Below the pieces are notes generated by a model that was not told where the DNA came from, did no database searches, and worked only from the letters and a program-made list of their open reading frames with translations. The position numbers were made by a program, and so were the translations under genes. This document shows, in pieces, positions 33,701-42,648 of a stretch of 64,000 nt of DNA (positions are counted from its first letter, which is position 1; each line of letters starts with the position of its first letter). The DNA comes from Microplitis mediator (taxonomy: Eukaryota; Arthropoda; Insecta; Hymenoptera; Braconidae): assembly GCF_029852145.1 (NCBI RefSeq), contig NC_079978.1, positions 17,155,774 through 17,219,773 on the forward strand. The letters run 5' to 3'.

Positions 33701-36700
33701 ATCAGATTTGGGCGAAGCGGAGGACGAAATTTTTAAAAAACGACAAGCTAATGAAATAGCTTTTAAACAGCGTGAAAAATCTAAGAAAAGACGACTAGAA
33801 GCTATCAGTAATTTTAAACCCAGCTGGATACCGACCGGTCAATTCGCTCCGACTTTGCTGGGTCAGGATGTCAAACCTGTACAGAATGCTAGACATGAAG
33901 CCTATCAAATGCGCATGCAAGGCCGCAATTATAACACGAGTTCTACTGAACGCGCACTTGGTACAGTCAATGCAGCAACCGGATTGCAAGCAATGATGGT
34001 ACCGGAAAATCAGAAAAACTTTGGAACCAAACGTAAACGCGAAGACTCTGATGAAGAAGAAGAAGATTATCAAGCCAATGATGAAGTGAGACTGTGGGAA
34101 GACGGGTTCAAAGATCGTTACTATGAATCTAAGTTTGATGTTAAGGCGGAAAATCTTGAGTTCAGAAATAACGTAGCTCTTCATTACGTTCGGGGTTTAT
34201 GTTGGGTCTTACGTTACTATTATCAAGGATGCGCATCATGGAAATGGTATTTTCCTTATCACTACGCTCCATTTGCAAGTGATTTTGTAAATATCAATGG
34301 TCTTTCGACAGAGTTTGAAAAAGGGACGGTGCCATTCCGTCCATTGGAACAACTGATGGGTGTATTTCCAGCAGCTAGTAGTAGTCATGTTCCAAAACCT
34401 TGGGCGTCATTGATGAGTGATCCTAAGTCACCGATAATTGATTTTTATCCAGAAGATTTCAAAATAGATCTTAATGGTAAAAAATTTGCTTGGCAGGGTG
34501 TTGCCTTGTTGCCATTTGTTGATGAAGTGAGATTGTTTAAAGCATTGGAACCTTATTATGACTGTCTAACTGAAGCTGAAAGTAAGTATATACTTATTTA
34601 TTTACCAGGATATAAAATATATATTACATACAAATATACACTAATACTTAAGGAGGTTCATCGGATAATCACTTTTTTTACAATGTCTTTCAATTTTTAA
34701 ATACAAATACTTTGAAGTGTCCTGTATACGTAGGAATTTTTTAAATAGTCCTTGCTGTACTAAATTTCGAAATATTAACAATTAAAAATCGTACATTTAA
34801 CATGCATTCCCTATGTTTACCGTAGTTAGAGTGAGAATTTTATTAAATAACAATCATACTTTTTTTACAACATTTTTTTAAAAGTTGAAAATTATTAATT
34901 CAATTTATAACAAGTGATTTTTTTCAATAAAAACATAAACGAGCGGTATTCATTTTTTTGTAATTAATTTTTAAAGTTTGTTACTTTTAATGATTTTCAA
35001 GCTTTCTCCCATAACCTGACAAATGAGAAATAGTGACTTGGCAACGTTGCAGTGCGCGGGAAGTTTAAAACACAGTAGAAGCCCAACAGATTTAAATATT
35101 TATAAAAACAATTTTTAATTTTTTAGCATCAGACATATCTGCTAAAGCATTATTTATTTTCTCAGCAACTCGTTTTTTAATAAATCTTCCATTCTTTAGT
35201 CGCGAAGTCATTATTATTTATTATTTATTATTTGTTATCTCCAACTATGTATAACCTCGAAATTATTCAAAACAATTTCTACAACACATGCTCAAGGGGA
35301 AAAATATTCTAAGTTAGAATGCAACGTAGCCAAGTCTGAGAAAAGACGCAATGGGATCATTTTTATACTTCTGCGCATATAAGAGGATGCACAAAAGTGT
35401 ACTGTATCTCAACCACTTCTTATTATACTTAAAATGTTTTACACGAGAGAAATCGTTCTAAAAGTTGCGAACTACTGCTACCGATGAACCTCCTTAAGCA
35501 TGTACCCGACTAGAATTTTTCATAAGGACCTGACGAGGTCCTTATCAGGTTAACCTTATTTCAAATAAGGTCCAGATCAGGATATCCTGACAAGGAACTG
35601 ATATGGATGTAACGCTTAAGACCCATGAGGTCTTTATCAGGATTGCCTTATCAGGTCCTTACCAGGATATCCTCATCAAATCCTTATCAGGATTGTCTTA
35701 TTAGTATTTGTTTTTAAAAAAATATTAAATTGCGAAAAAAAAAATAAGAGAATTTTAATTCGATCGGGAATGTTATCTATTGTATTGAGAGCATTAATTA
35801 GAAAAAGTAAACATATTTTTTATTGATGAAAAAATCCCGATGATTGCTGGGCTCAAACATGCGTCCTTCCGATTCAAAAAGAAAAAAATATAAAACATAC
35901 AGATATATGAGTTAAATTTGTTCAGCAGTTACAATCCAGTTTTTATTTTTTTTTATTAAATGGTAGTGCTTTAGGTGACTTAGGTAATAAATTAAAGTAC
36001 TTAGTGCCACTACCCTGATAGCCACTTTAGCTTGAAATTGACAGTAATTTGATGTTGAAATAACCTGAAATCTGCTGCTCGAGTTTGCCGAAAATTTCAC
36101 AGCAAAAGTTAAAAAGAAAAATTTGCGGTTAATTTTTCTTCAATTTAGAGGTGACTTTTTACGATAAAAAAAAGCCGGTAATGTTCTTTTTTACCGTTTC
36201 AGAAAGTAAGCAAATTTATACATAAAAATGTCTACAATTTGAGGGTAAAAAAAAATAGTTTACAATTTTTCAAGTCAAATTAACAATAAATTGACATGAA
36301 ATTTTTCTGAAAATTGACAACTCTTTTTTAGTCAACTTTTGAAGTGAATTTGCATTCTAATTCGGGTAGTAAATTTACGTGAAATTGTAGAGCAAGTTGC
36401 ATACAAATTGTCGTAAAAAACGGAAAAGTCCGAGGTTGACGGAGATTTGATGAAAAATTCATGATTCTGAAGTTAGCTGCCGTCAAATAATTATTGAATT
36501 TTTTTTCAAAGCGATAAATTATAAAAAAAAAACATTAAAAAAAATTGCACTTATAGATTTTTTAATTTTCTACATTTGCATATTTTGAGTTATTTTTTTT
36601 CGCAATCAATTTACCGAAAAATAAAATTCAAAAATTTTAAATTGCCTGCTAACTTCAGGATCATAAAAATTCAAGGAAACTTTTGTGAAGTAAACTTTTG

Positions 36701-38011
36701 TTAAGCAAACAGTGCTATTAGGGTAGGTATGAATTTTTGCATGCAATACTTTTGTTGACCGGTATATGAATAATCCTGGTCTTAGTTTTACCATTTCGAT
36801 TTATATATGCCTAGGCAGCTGGTTACAGTTACTGTAGTGGTAGCAAATCGATTCAATTATAAACTAATCCTTAATTCTTAATACATGATCACACTCTTCT
36901 GAAAATATGTTAGTTAGTTAGTTTTGTAATCTACCCAATGTATTAAAGACATTTTTATAACAGCCACCCTAGGCAATTATTCCGTAGTTAACAATGCTCT
37001 CAAAAAGTGCGTGATAGATTTTTTTAAGGCCTTTTTATTTACTATCCGTTTTAATTTATGAAGATGATAAATTACTGATATTAATATATTAAATTATTTT
37101 TTTTCTTATTGTTATTTTCAGAAAAACGTAACGTGAAAGGTGACGATAGATTGTATATTGGACCCGGTAATTCTGGATATGATTTAATAAAAGGACTGTA
37201 TAAAAATAAAGTAGACTTTAATACAGAGACTGAAATATCAATTGATGGGATGCGAGGTACTGTTTTACTAGCCGAAGATTGTGTGAATGAAGGTGGTACT
37301 TTACCTTCACCTGTCAACGGCTTACCAGTTCGAAATAATCAAGTTTATTGGTAATATTTTTTATCACTAATGTAACATTTTAATTATTTACCCTGATAGC
37401 CGAGCTAGCGACAATTTACTGCAGCAATTTGTCACCAAGTTGACTGAAAAAATTGGCATTTCCACAAGTTGACAACAACTAGACGTCAATTTGCTGAGAA
37501 ATTGGCATTCCATTAGTTGATGGAAAGTTTCCTTCAATTTTCTCAGAAGGCGACAGGTTGCGGCAGTAGATTGTTGCTAAATTTGTGGGAAAGTTGGTAA
37601 CAATTTGCAGTCAACAGTTAAAAAGACTGAAGTTGTCATCAACTTGACCCCAACTTTTTAACCAGAAAGTTTTGCTATCAGGTAAATGTTTTATCGATTG
37701 AATACTGATGCATTTATTTAATTTCAGCGTAAGATTCCGTGACCCCATGTTTAGCAGCCATCATATTTTCCCAGCTAAACGTCTAAAAGGTGTAAAGGAA
37801 CCTCCTCGTGTGTTGAAACCTCAAGATTTTGAGCAAATGCATAATCGCGACGGTAAAAATCCATGGGTACCAAGAACCGGTTTCTCAGCACCAACTCAGA
37901 AAGCTTTGCTGGGCGATCCAGGACATCGGATGCTTGGACATCATGTTAACAGGAATCAAGGACAATACTCAGCGGTTCCTGCTCCACAGAATTCCTACAA
38001 TCAGCCTCGTG
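15582..38011 (+). CDS. Xrn2: 5'-3' exoribonuclease 2 (Xrn2/Rat1), 3' end outside model
   Basis: Joined exons: 15582-15656, 15749-16162, 33024-34581, 37122-37350, 37728-38011 (853 codons plus one base). Xrn2/Rat1 is the nuclear 5'-3' exoribonuclease that degrades 5'-monophosphate RNA. It acts in transcription termination (torpedo), rRNA/snoRNA trimming and decay of aberrant RNA. Visible features: MGVPAFFRWLSRKYPS start; LYLDMNGIIH (Asp54); [20 protein letters not shown] (Asp103); EGEHKI (204-209); GADADLI (232-238); CCHC zinc knuckle Cys264/267, His272, Cys277; VGNDFLPHLPS (338-347); GLCWVLRYYYQGCASWKWY; PLEQLMGVFPA; NGKKFAWQGVALLPFVDE. All catalytic acidic motifs are intact. The zinc knuckle marks it as the nuclear paralogue and not Xrn1. 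The exon after 38011 (usually a Gly/Asn/Arg-rich tail) was not found. Intron 2 is about 16.9 kb. Confidence 0.95.
15749..16162 (+). CDS. Xrn2: Xrn2 exon 2
   Basis: 138 codons follow TTGATAG|. The exon covers the first conserved nuclease block with YLDMNGIIHPCTHPEDKPAP and the [11 protein letters not shown] helix. It ends DSNCITP before donor GTATGT, phase 0, and joins exon 3 as CITP-GTPFM. Confidence 0.95.
16163..17127 (+). other. Start of Xrn2 intron 2
   Basis: AT-rich DNA. Around 16910-17110 lies a minus-oriented, degraded fragment of the GGAGTGAATGCGG family (CATTCACTCCGGATTTAATC near 17097). Tracts like GACAAAATATCC near 16530 and 16750 are mutually repeated. Confidence 0.5.
17128..17882. 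mobile_element. Foldback element with CATACGAAAATTAC ends
   Basis: The arms of about 265 bp (17128-17395 and 17625-17882) are inverted copies with a loop of about 230 bp. The arms contain GCGCGCTCGC and a block resembling AAAGGGTCTCTTATAATTTT that recurs in other foldbacks here. Non-coding. Confidence 0.78.
18604..19632. mobile_element. TA-flanked foldback element in Helitron-like copy 1
   Basis: Arms of about 490 bp (18604-19094, 19143-19632) are near-perfect inverted copies with TA on both sides. The ends (GACTGATTCAAAAAAATCGA) match the MITE at 10569-11732. Transcription through it would give a hairpin with a stem of nearly 500 bp. The uninterrupted Helitron-like copy 2 shows the empty site around 32320. 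Confidence 0.82.
20283..20815 (+). repeat. Tandem array of AAAATTATGTACATAAT units (left)
   Basis: There are about 18 units of 27-30 bp, each with the palindrome ATTATGTACATAAT followed by a variable GAAAATGGTAG or AAATTCGAG linker. A matching array lies near the right end of the same composite element. Confidence 0.92.
20816..21963. other. Composite interior: satellite-like and unique segments
   Basis: 20985-21130 is GC-rich with AAGGCTCGGACCAGG-type motifs that mirror 28590-28675. 21467-21590 holds a short tandem repeat of about 70 bp around GCGGTCCCCTGGACCCTCTA. The rest is AT-rich. Open frames are chance products of the repeats. Confidence 0.5.
22105..22470 (+). repeat. 72 bp tandem repeat, five copies
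   Basis: Units share GCCATCGGGTCAACCCGACG and TCAGGATATCCCTATTC. Because 72 is divisible by three, the array stays open as a 24-residue peptide repeat (PSGQPDEFLIRTSSGYPYSKKSYL-like). Three mirrored copies are at 24290-24475. I treat the frame as a by-product: there is no start context, no promoter and no known family. Confidence 0.85.
22631..22701 (+). repeat. tRNA-like sequence in foldback arm
   Basis: AGCGCAGTGGATAGC resembles a Pol III A box and GGTTCGAGCCC a B box. The middle reads GGACTTTGAATC, like a tRNA-Gln(UUG) anticodon arm. Acceptor-stem pairing is poor, so I call it a tRNA-derived relic and not a working gene. The mirrored copy is at 24055-24126. Confidence 0.6.
23515..23588 (-). 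repeat. tRNA-like sequence, minus strand
   Basis: On the minus strand, AGCACAGTGGATAGC is followed 40 bp later by AGTTCGAACCCC, fitting A and B boxes. A pair CTGG/CCAG-like arm lies between them. It is the same unit as 28171-28243 in opposite orientation. Confidence 0.58.
24055..24126 (-). repeat. tRNA-like sequence, mirrored copy
   Basis: Minus-strand copy of the tRNA-Gln-like unit at 22631-22701, in the right arm of the foldback. The B box is slightly altered (GGTTTGAGCC). Confidence 0.58.
24290..24475 (-). repeat. 72 bp tandem repeat, mirrored, about three copies
   Basis: Inverted counterpart of 22105-22470, with fewer units. The unequal copy number in the two arms shows the arrays changed after the arms formed. 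Confidence 0.8.
24740..25690. repeat. CCCGCAGGGTCAA family, two copies head-to-head
   Basis: GTTGACCCTGCGGGCC at 24770 mirrors GGCCCGCAGGGTCAACC at 25662, giving an inverted pair of about 950 bp. Sub-repeats TTGAGGTGGCA and TGCCACCTCAA mirror as well. A further fragment is at 26017-26105. Confidence 0.75.
26149..27035. mobile_element. ATAT-rich element with CCCGCATGAAAA ends
   Basis: CCCGCATGAAAA at the left is mirrored by TTTTCCATGCGGG at the right. The interior is almost entirely ATATAT-type sequence. A related, larger element spans about 57225-59698. Confidence 0.62.
27345..28015. mobile_element. MITE with CACTGTAAAAAATTC ends (GGAGTGAATGCGG family)
   Basis: The termini CACTGTAAAAAATTCGC and GGATTTTTTACAGTG are flanked by TA (27343-27344, 28016-28017). 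The interior is dense in GGAGTGAAT / ATTCACTCC. Degraded relatives are at 16910-17110, about 39100-39970 and about 56980-59730. It contains a CA microsatellite. Confidence 0.8.
27697..27759. repeat. (CA)n microsatellite
   Basis: About 62 bp of uninterrupted CA, preceded by 150 bp of imperfect CA-rich sequence. The Cys/Val minus-strand frame here is an artefact. Confidence 0.97.
28018..28690 (+). repeat. AAGGCTTGG-rich module with tRNA-like unit
   Basis: Inverted homologue of 23210-23715. It includes a tRNA-like sequence (28171-28243: AGCACAGTGGATAGC … AGTTTGAACCCC), then TTGGCCGAGGCTTG-type degenerate repeats. CCAATGGTTCCTTCCAACCA at its right end mirrors the stretch at 20988-21015. Confidence 0.62.
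28171..28243 (+). repeat. tRNA-like sequence, plus strand
   Basis: A-box-like AGCACAGTGGATAGC and B-box-like AGTTTGAACCCC are 40 bp apart, with CTGG…CCAG able to form an anticodon-type arm. Probably a tRNA-derived relic. Confidence 0.58.
28730..29000. repeat. GC-richer degenerate tandem repeat (TTGGCCCATGC type)
   Basis: Units of roughly 24-30 bp share TGGCCCATGCTTG and GCCAGA. Gly-Pro-rich frames on both strands come from the repetition and are not considered coding. Confidence 0.7.
29001..29660. other. AT-rich stretch with a weak tRNA-like unit at 29117-29187
   Basis: On the minus strand, CAGTTCGCGCCC resembles a B box, and CAGAAGGACGG precedes it as in the other tRNA-like units. The A box is poor. 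The rest is AT-rich without recognisable content. Confidence 0.35.
29661..30570. repeat. GGCCCAAG / TTAGGGT satellite-like region, including 51 bp tandem units
   Basis: At 30286-30400 a 51 bp unit (GGTTACCATCCAACGGCCGA…) is repeated with almost no change. Around it are degenerate relatives. TTAGGGTTACC here is not a telomere array. Short frames on both strands are artefacts. Confidence 0.72.
30765..31160 (+). repeat. Tandem array of AAAATTATGTACATAAT units (right)
   Basis: About 13 units of the same family as 20283-20815, here with GAAAATGGTAG and GAAAATTCTAG linkers. Position and sequence pair it with the left array of the 12 kb element. Confidence 0.92.
31161..31883. other. Right subterminal part of the 12 kb element
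   Basis: Contains TTATTATGTCCCGACATAATAA-like inverted motifs (for example near 31615-31660 and 31735-31780), mirrored in looser form at 19980-20200. Such repeated subterminal motifs are common transposase-binding regions in hAT-type elements. The binding role is inferred. Confidence 0.45.
32274..32980 (+). mobile_element. Helitron-like copy 2, with small MITE inside
   Basis: It starts TCTATATTATTAAGAGAAT immediately after copy 1 and ends GTGACTGCAGGTTGCTCG before a T. Homology to copy 1 covers both ends, including TTAAATTACGCGGGAAAAA. A MITE (about 32655-32920, ends GCGCATAGAAAAAAAA / TTTTTTTTCTGCGT) lies inside. Confidence 0.48.
32655..32920. mobile_element. Small MITE, CAAGAAAT-rich
   Basis: Inverted ends as given for the host copy. 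The interior repeats TTCTTGGTGCAA and AAATTTTTTGC. It is related to elements at 47090-47280 and 60650-61594. Confidence 0.5.
33024..34581 (+). CDS. Xrn2: Xrn2 exon 3 (main catalytic exon)
   Basis: 519 codons plus one base, from TATTTCCAG| to A|GTAAGT. It carries the remaining acidic active-site motifs, the CCHC zinc knuckle, a Lys/Arg-rich linker (REKSKKRRLEA), an acidic stretch (KRKREDSDEEEED) and the tower/winged-helix part with QGCASWKWYFPYHYAPFASDF. Minus-strand frames inside are shadows. Codon use is GC-richer than the flanking intron. Confidence 0.96.
34647..35498. mobile_element. MITE with CTTAAGGAGGTTCATCGG ends
   Basis: CTTAAGGAGGTTCATCGG (34647) mirrors CCGATGAACCTCCTTAAG (35498). 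852 bp, non-coding. A single related end (TTAAGGAGGTTCGATACCGA) is at 47328. Confidence 0.78.
35504..35880 (+). mobile_element. Truncated CCCGACTAGAATTT element
   Basis: Near-identical to 23722-24100: same end, same GGATATCCTGA repeats, same TAACGCTTAAGACCCATGAG. It stops inside the minus-strand tRNA-like unit (CGTCCTTCCGATTCAAA). The truncation point could be a 3' end or a deletion. Confidence 0.72.
37122..37350 (+). CDS. Xrn2: Xrn2 exon 4
   Basis: The exon encodes KKRNVKGDDRLYIGPGNSGYDLIKGLYKN…LLAEDCVNEGGTLPSPVNGLPVRNNQVY. It is bounded by ATTTTCAG| and TG|GTAATA. Both edges carry split codons that complete correctly. The minus-strand frame over it is a shadow. Confidence 0.92.
37351..37727 (+). 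other. Xrn2 intron 4
   Basis: A short intron that is nearly all one palindromic element. TACCCTGATAGCCGAGC (37388) mirrors GTTTTGCTATCAGGTAAA (near 37668). Internal tracts repeat GTTGACAACAACT / AGTTGTCATCAACTTG. Confidence 0.6.
37728..38011 (+). CDS. Xrn2: Xrn2 exon 5 (last exon found)
   Basis: The exon encodes CVRFRDPMFSSHHIFPAKRLKGVKEPPRVLKPQDFEQ…WVPRTGFSAPTQKALLGDPGHRMLGHHVNR…NQPRG, the Xrn2 C-terminal region before the low-complexity tail. It ends at G|GTAAGT with one base of the next codon. No acceptable continuation was found downstream. Confidence 0.93.
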
Positions 38012-38640
38012 GTAAGTTTTTAAATATTTTTAAATAATTTCATTTATTTGAATCAGAAAAGAATTTTATAATAGCTTTTGAAAAAGAAAAATTCATTTCT
38101 TATAAATAAATTTAACAGATTTAGCTGATTAAATCAGACAATTGAATGTTTATGACTAAAAAATTAGTATTGCAATGAAACATCTTTATTAATTATTTTT
38201 TACGTAATACACACAAAGAAAGAATGAGTACAGTAACCCAAGCGGCACAAAAAAAAATTGTTGACTGTATGTTAAATTTAAAACGACAATTTGTTGTCAT
38301 GAATTTAAGTTAACCAATTGTTAATTTAAATTCAACAATTTTCTTATGTGCCGCTTGGGAATTTATAGATGACTTGAGGTTTGGGCGCATATGATATATA
38401 AGTGATTTGAATATAAATGTAGTAAGAACTTGACAAAAAAGTCGGTAGATGTCACAACAATTATAACGATCCGTCATTTATAAAATGGTCAGCCGACAGT
38501 CACAACACAAGTTGTGATTGAAGTTGGTGTCGTTGGAAACATATCGACTTGAATTTTGGTCTTTTCATGGTATCAGAAATTTTTGTTAGATGATCAGTTC
38601 AAAGTATCAAGTTTTTTTTTTAATTCTAAATATATTACAA
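38012..38640. other. Downstream of Xrn2 exon 5: intron or flank, with small MITE
   Basis: AT-rich. A 123 bp palindromic element at 38237-38359 has CCCAAGCGGCAC mirrored by GTGCCGCTTGGG and CAATTGTTAA-type repeats inside. Near 38545 a short stretch resembles the Helitron-like copies (ATCGACTTGAATTTTGGTCT). Confidence 0.5.
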
Positions 38641-38641
38641 G

Positions 38642-39027
38642 CCCTGATTAAAAAACTGAATTCGATCGAATGAAACAGAATGAAATTTTTAATTCTATTT
38701 AATTCAGTTAAATTCTGTTGATTCGGTACCTAACTTAAAAATTGATTTTGTCTAATTCGGCAGGAAAACCATAATTAGTCCAAATTAAAACGAATTTAAA
38801 TAATTCTATTCGGTTTAAATCTGATTAATTCGAAAATAATTCTCCAATTTCTGGTTCTGAATCCGAATTAAACTGAATTAAAACGAATTTGAAATTTTTA
38901 AATTGGTTTTATTCTGTTTAATTCAAATTCAAATTTTCAATTCAGTTGAATTCTGTTTTGCAGAATTCGACAGAATATGACAGAATTAAAATTTTTAATT
39001 CGGTCGAATTCAGTTGTTTAATCAGGG
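38642..39027. mobile_element. MITE with CCCTGATTAAAAAACTGAAT ends
   Basis: The left end is mirrored by ATTCAGTTGTTTAATCAGGG. The interior is built from AATTCGATTAAATTCTG-type short repeats. 386 bp. Confidence 0.8.
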
Positions 39028-39099
39028 AGAGTATCATTTTTTTTTTTCAATGATATTCGAAAACTATTGACATCAAAATGTTTTATTATTTTGAGACTT

Positions 39100-39970
39100 G
39101 ATACTGAGGAGTAAACGCGAATTCAATGCGAAATAAATAAAGAGCGGACAATTTTTATTTATTTAATCTCTTTGGAGTAAAATTTATTCTGAAGGAGAAT
39201 TTTTTGAAATTAAAACTCTAGATCGAAGTGAATGGGGAATGAAATGAAGTCTATACCATTCCAAAATCACTCTGCTGAAAATAAAAAATCTGAAAAATGG
39301 CTGACTCTGTAAGCCAACCCGAAAACTTCGAGCTCAAAAAGCGGTTTGACTAAAAAAAATATACATTTCGCTGAAAAAAAGTAATTCATGTCCGACGATA
39401 TCTTTGAAACAAACTGACCGATTTGCATTTCCTTGCGGCAATCGAAAGAACTTGTTGAGGCTTAGGTTTGATCGAACTTAGAAACAAATCAGTCAAGTGA
39501 TTTACGAGTTATGTAACAAAAACTTCAAAAAAATATTTTTTTAATTTTTATTTTTCGTATAACTTGTAAACTACTTGACCGATCGACTTGGAAATCTATT
39601 CAGTTCAAAGTCTTGGTGATCTCTTTTGATTGCCTGCAAGTTCGTTCGAATTAGTCGATTCGTTCCAAAGATATCGTCGGGCAACAAAAGCTTACACACA
39701 CATGCGCGCGTTCATCTGAAAATGATCAGAATAATTTCCTAGGAACTCCGAAGATCTGATGCAAACTCGATTTTTTAAAATCGGATCGAAACCAATAACT
39801 TCCTTTTTTTGAAAATTTTCAATTTTTATAGCGGGAATTTCAAAATCTTCATTTACTCCATACGCGGGCCGTTTTTTTTAACTCCATAATTTTGAGTGAT
39901 GGACTGAATTCAAATTTAAATAAAATCCGTATTCACTCCAAATTCACTCTCAATAGTTTTCAAATCTTTC
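39100..39970. mobile_element. Degraded GGAGTGAATGCGG MITE interrupted by CCCGCAGGGTCAA-family copy
   Basis: Left remains (39105-39285) contain GGAGTAAA and GAAGTGAATGGGGA. Right remains (39840-39970) contain TATTCACTCCAAATTCACTC. Between them, 39290-39835 is a diverged copy of the dispersed repeat, ending TTTTTATAGCGGGAA. Confidence 0.55.
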
Positions 39971-40656
39971 ACTTTTTTTACGGTATTTGTAAATAAAATT
40001 CTGCGATTGAAAATAGACAGCAGTTATAAAAAATTTTAGGATGTGAATTTTTTAGGACTTTGCAATTATGAACAAAAAAAAAAGAATTAGGCCAAATGAA
40101 AATATATATCGCACTAAACTTGTATCATAACAAAAATTAAAGAATGAAATCTGACAGAAAATGGCGGGATAAACATTTAAATCTGACATTAAATAATTTT
40201 AGTATCCCACGGGACGTCTACTTAAAAAAAAATTTATTTTTCCTGTGTGTTATTATACTAAATAATAAATTTTATTTTATAAAACAATATTTTAATCCTT
40301 TGTTCATAAATTTGAATAAAAATATTTATTTATTGAGAGCCAGAGGATTAAATTTAATATAAAATATCATTTTTATTTTATCGTTAAAATAAATAATTTG
40401 AATTATTGATTAATAATGGCACTTAAATTATAAGATAAAAGTTTGAAAGGTTGGCCTAGTATTTGCGCATACATATTTGCGAGGGTGCGTTAATGATGGG
40501 ATGAGAAAGAGACCTTTATAACCCCATGAATTTACCAGTCAGTCACTCAGTCAATCGTTCTTCACTGTTTGTATTTACTCTCCTTTATTCCCAGCTCGAC
40601 GTTAACTAAAGTATAATTAAAATGCGCATAAAGATTTCATTTTTTATATAACATAA
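39971..40656. other. AT-rich flank with a promoter-like island at 40440-40615
   Basis: The island is GC-richer, non-repetitive and contains CCAGTCAGTCACTCAGTCAA, which holds several Inr-like TCAGT motifs. No coding frame extends from it. It is a possible transcription start or enhancer and is weakly supported. Confidence 0.3.
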
Positions 40657-42648
40657 ACGGAAAAAATACTTCTGTAAAAATTATAGAAAAAAATCTGTAA
40701 AATTTACAAATAAAATATGTTATTTTTACAAATTCATAAATTTTATTTTTACAAATAACAAAATGTAACTCTAGCAGATAAAGTTATGTAAAAATTACAT
40801 ATTTTTTCTGTAGATTATACATTATTACTTTATGTAATATTTACTAATAGTTTGTGTAAAATCTACATAAGTATGATGTTATCTTTACAGAATAGTTTTG
40901 TAATTTTATTCATTTATTTATTTATCTATTACGCGATTCGACAATTATACATTATCGAAACAGTAGGTATAAAATGAATGATAAACTAAAATTTCAAATT
41001 AAGAAACAGATAACATCACATGGATAATAAAAACAGTTAATTCTTGGAAAATATGAAATAAAATTAACAGCAAAAAATAACCAATAACAAATATCCCATA
41101 TATATTACCCGTGTAAAAAAAATTTGTTCCAAAAAGATTCCAAAAAAGTTCTGCATGTGGAACTTCTAAACATGAGACAGATTAGAACTTCGAATGGAAC
41201 TTTTTTGGAACGTTAGTCATTTTGATGGTAAATAAAAAGTTTTTATGAGTGAATTTAGAGTAAAAAAAGAACGTTCTTAGAAACTTTTGGAATTTCAAAT
41301 GGACATTTCAAAAAAAGTTCCATAATCACCATTTTTGGACTTTTTCGAAAGCTAAAAATGACGTTCCAAAAACATTCAAAAATGGTTCAAAAATCGTTAC
41401 TTTACAACTTATTATAGAACTAAAGTAGATGTTCCAAAAACATTCCAAAAAAGTTCCAGAATTACCACTTTTGACTTTTTAAGGACTAAAAAAAGCGTTC
41501 AAAAACTTTCCAGAATCACTTCTTTTGCATCTTTTGTAGAATAAAGACGTTCCAGAAGCATGCCAAAATAGTTCAAAAATCACTACTTTTGTATTTTTTA
41601 TAGAACTAAAACAAAACGTCCATAAAAAATTCCAAAAAAGTTCCAAGAACATTCTTTTTTTACTCTAAATTCGCTCATAACAACTTTTTTTTACCATCAA
41701 AATTACTAACGTTCCAAAAAAGTTCCATTCGAAGTTCTAATCTGTCTCATGTTTAGAAGTTCCATATGCGGAACTTTTTTGGAATCTTTTTGGAACGAAT
41801 TTTTTTTACACGGGTAGGGTGATCCAAAAAATAACAAATTTTTTTTTTTCTCGGAAACAGGTTCAAAAGTTTCATTTAGATAAAAAAAAACTCCTGTAAA
41901 ATTTTTTTTACGTCTTCTGATTTTTATAAGTAGCTAACGATGCGTCATAGGAATAATTGGCAGATATATTTTTGTAGGTAATTGAATGCTCTACAAAAAA
42001 AGTTTCTTATCATTTTTTGATAAATCTATTTGTTCAAAAGTTATTTAAGGTTGAAGTCAAATTCATATTGAATTTTGAGATCTTTTTACTTTTCCGGCGA
42101 AACTATCAGAGCTATTACAAAATATCATAGGACCTTTTTTGTAGACAATTTTATTCCCTAGAAGTTATTTCCAATAAAGTTTTTTCGAATTCCGCATTGT
42201 TTTCTAGTTATTTTTATTTTAATGTCAAGCTCTTAAAATCGATCAGGAGACTACTTTTTTTATGATTATATAATAGTTATCTGAAGTGAAGGCTTCATTG
42301 AACTATGTTTTTCATAGTTCAGAAAACCAGTTTTTTCTCTCAGTGTAGCTTCGATAATAGCAGACATTTTTTGATAAAAAATTGCCCTACATTAATTACA
42401 CCTTCCTTAGATATTACATTTACATAAGTCGCTTTGCATTTTTTACATAAATACTTCTGTTAATTCTGCAACTTCACTATGTAATTATTACAGCCTCAAA
42501 ATGTAAAAGTTACAGATTTAGGTTTACAGAACTCACAATATAAAAATAAAATTTTTTGTTCTGTACAAATTACATAAGTCAATTTACAGAGAAACGTCTG
42601 CAAATTTTACAGAATTTTCTGTCATTTTTACAGAAGTGTTTTTTCCAT
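40657..42648. mobile_element. MITE with ACGGAAAAAATACTTCTGTA ends, hosting nested foldback
   Basis: The left end is mirrored by TACAGAAGTGTTTTTTCCAT. The interior has TTTACAAAATGTAA-type repeats. It is interrupted by 41108-41814. 41880-42240 carries the CTACAAAAAAAGTTTCTTAT block seen in other foldbacks. Confidence 0.65.
41108..41814. mobile_element. TA-flanked foldback with CCCGTGTAAAAAAAATT ends
   Basis: TA (41106-41107 and 41815-41816) flanks inverted arms of at least 120 bp. The interior repeats CATTCCAAAAAAGTTCCA-like units in both directions. 707 bp, non-coding, well conserved. Confidence 0.85.

Larger units (their letters stand above)
34582..37121 (+). other. Xrn2 intron 3 with two repeats
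   Basis: The intron contains a MITE (34647-35498) directly followed by a truncated copy of the CCCGACTAGAATTT element (35504-35880). The remainder (35881-37121) is AT-rich. It contains CCTGATAGCC-type ends near 36012 and TATTAGGGTAG near 36716, suggesting another degraded element, and no coding sequence. Confidence 0.6.

Noticed and set aside
33795..34184. 129-codon minus-strand frame
   Set aside because: Shadow of Xrn2 exon 3.
37081..37317. 78-codon minus-strand frame
   Set aside because: Shadow of Xrn2 exon 4.
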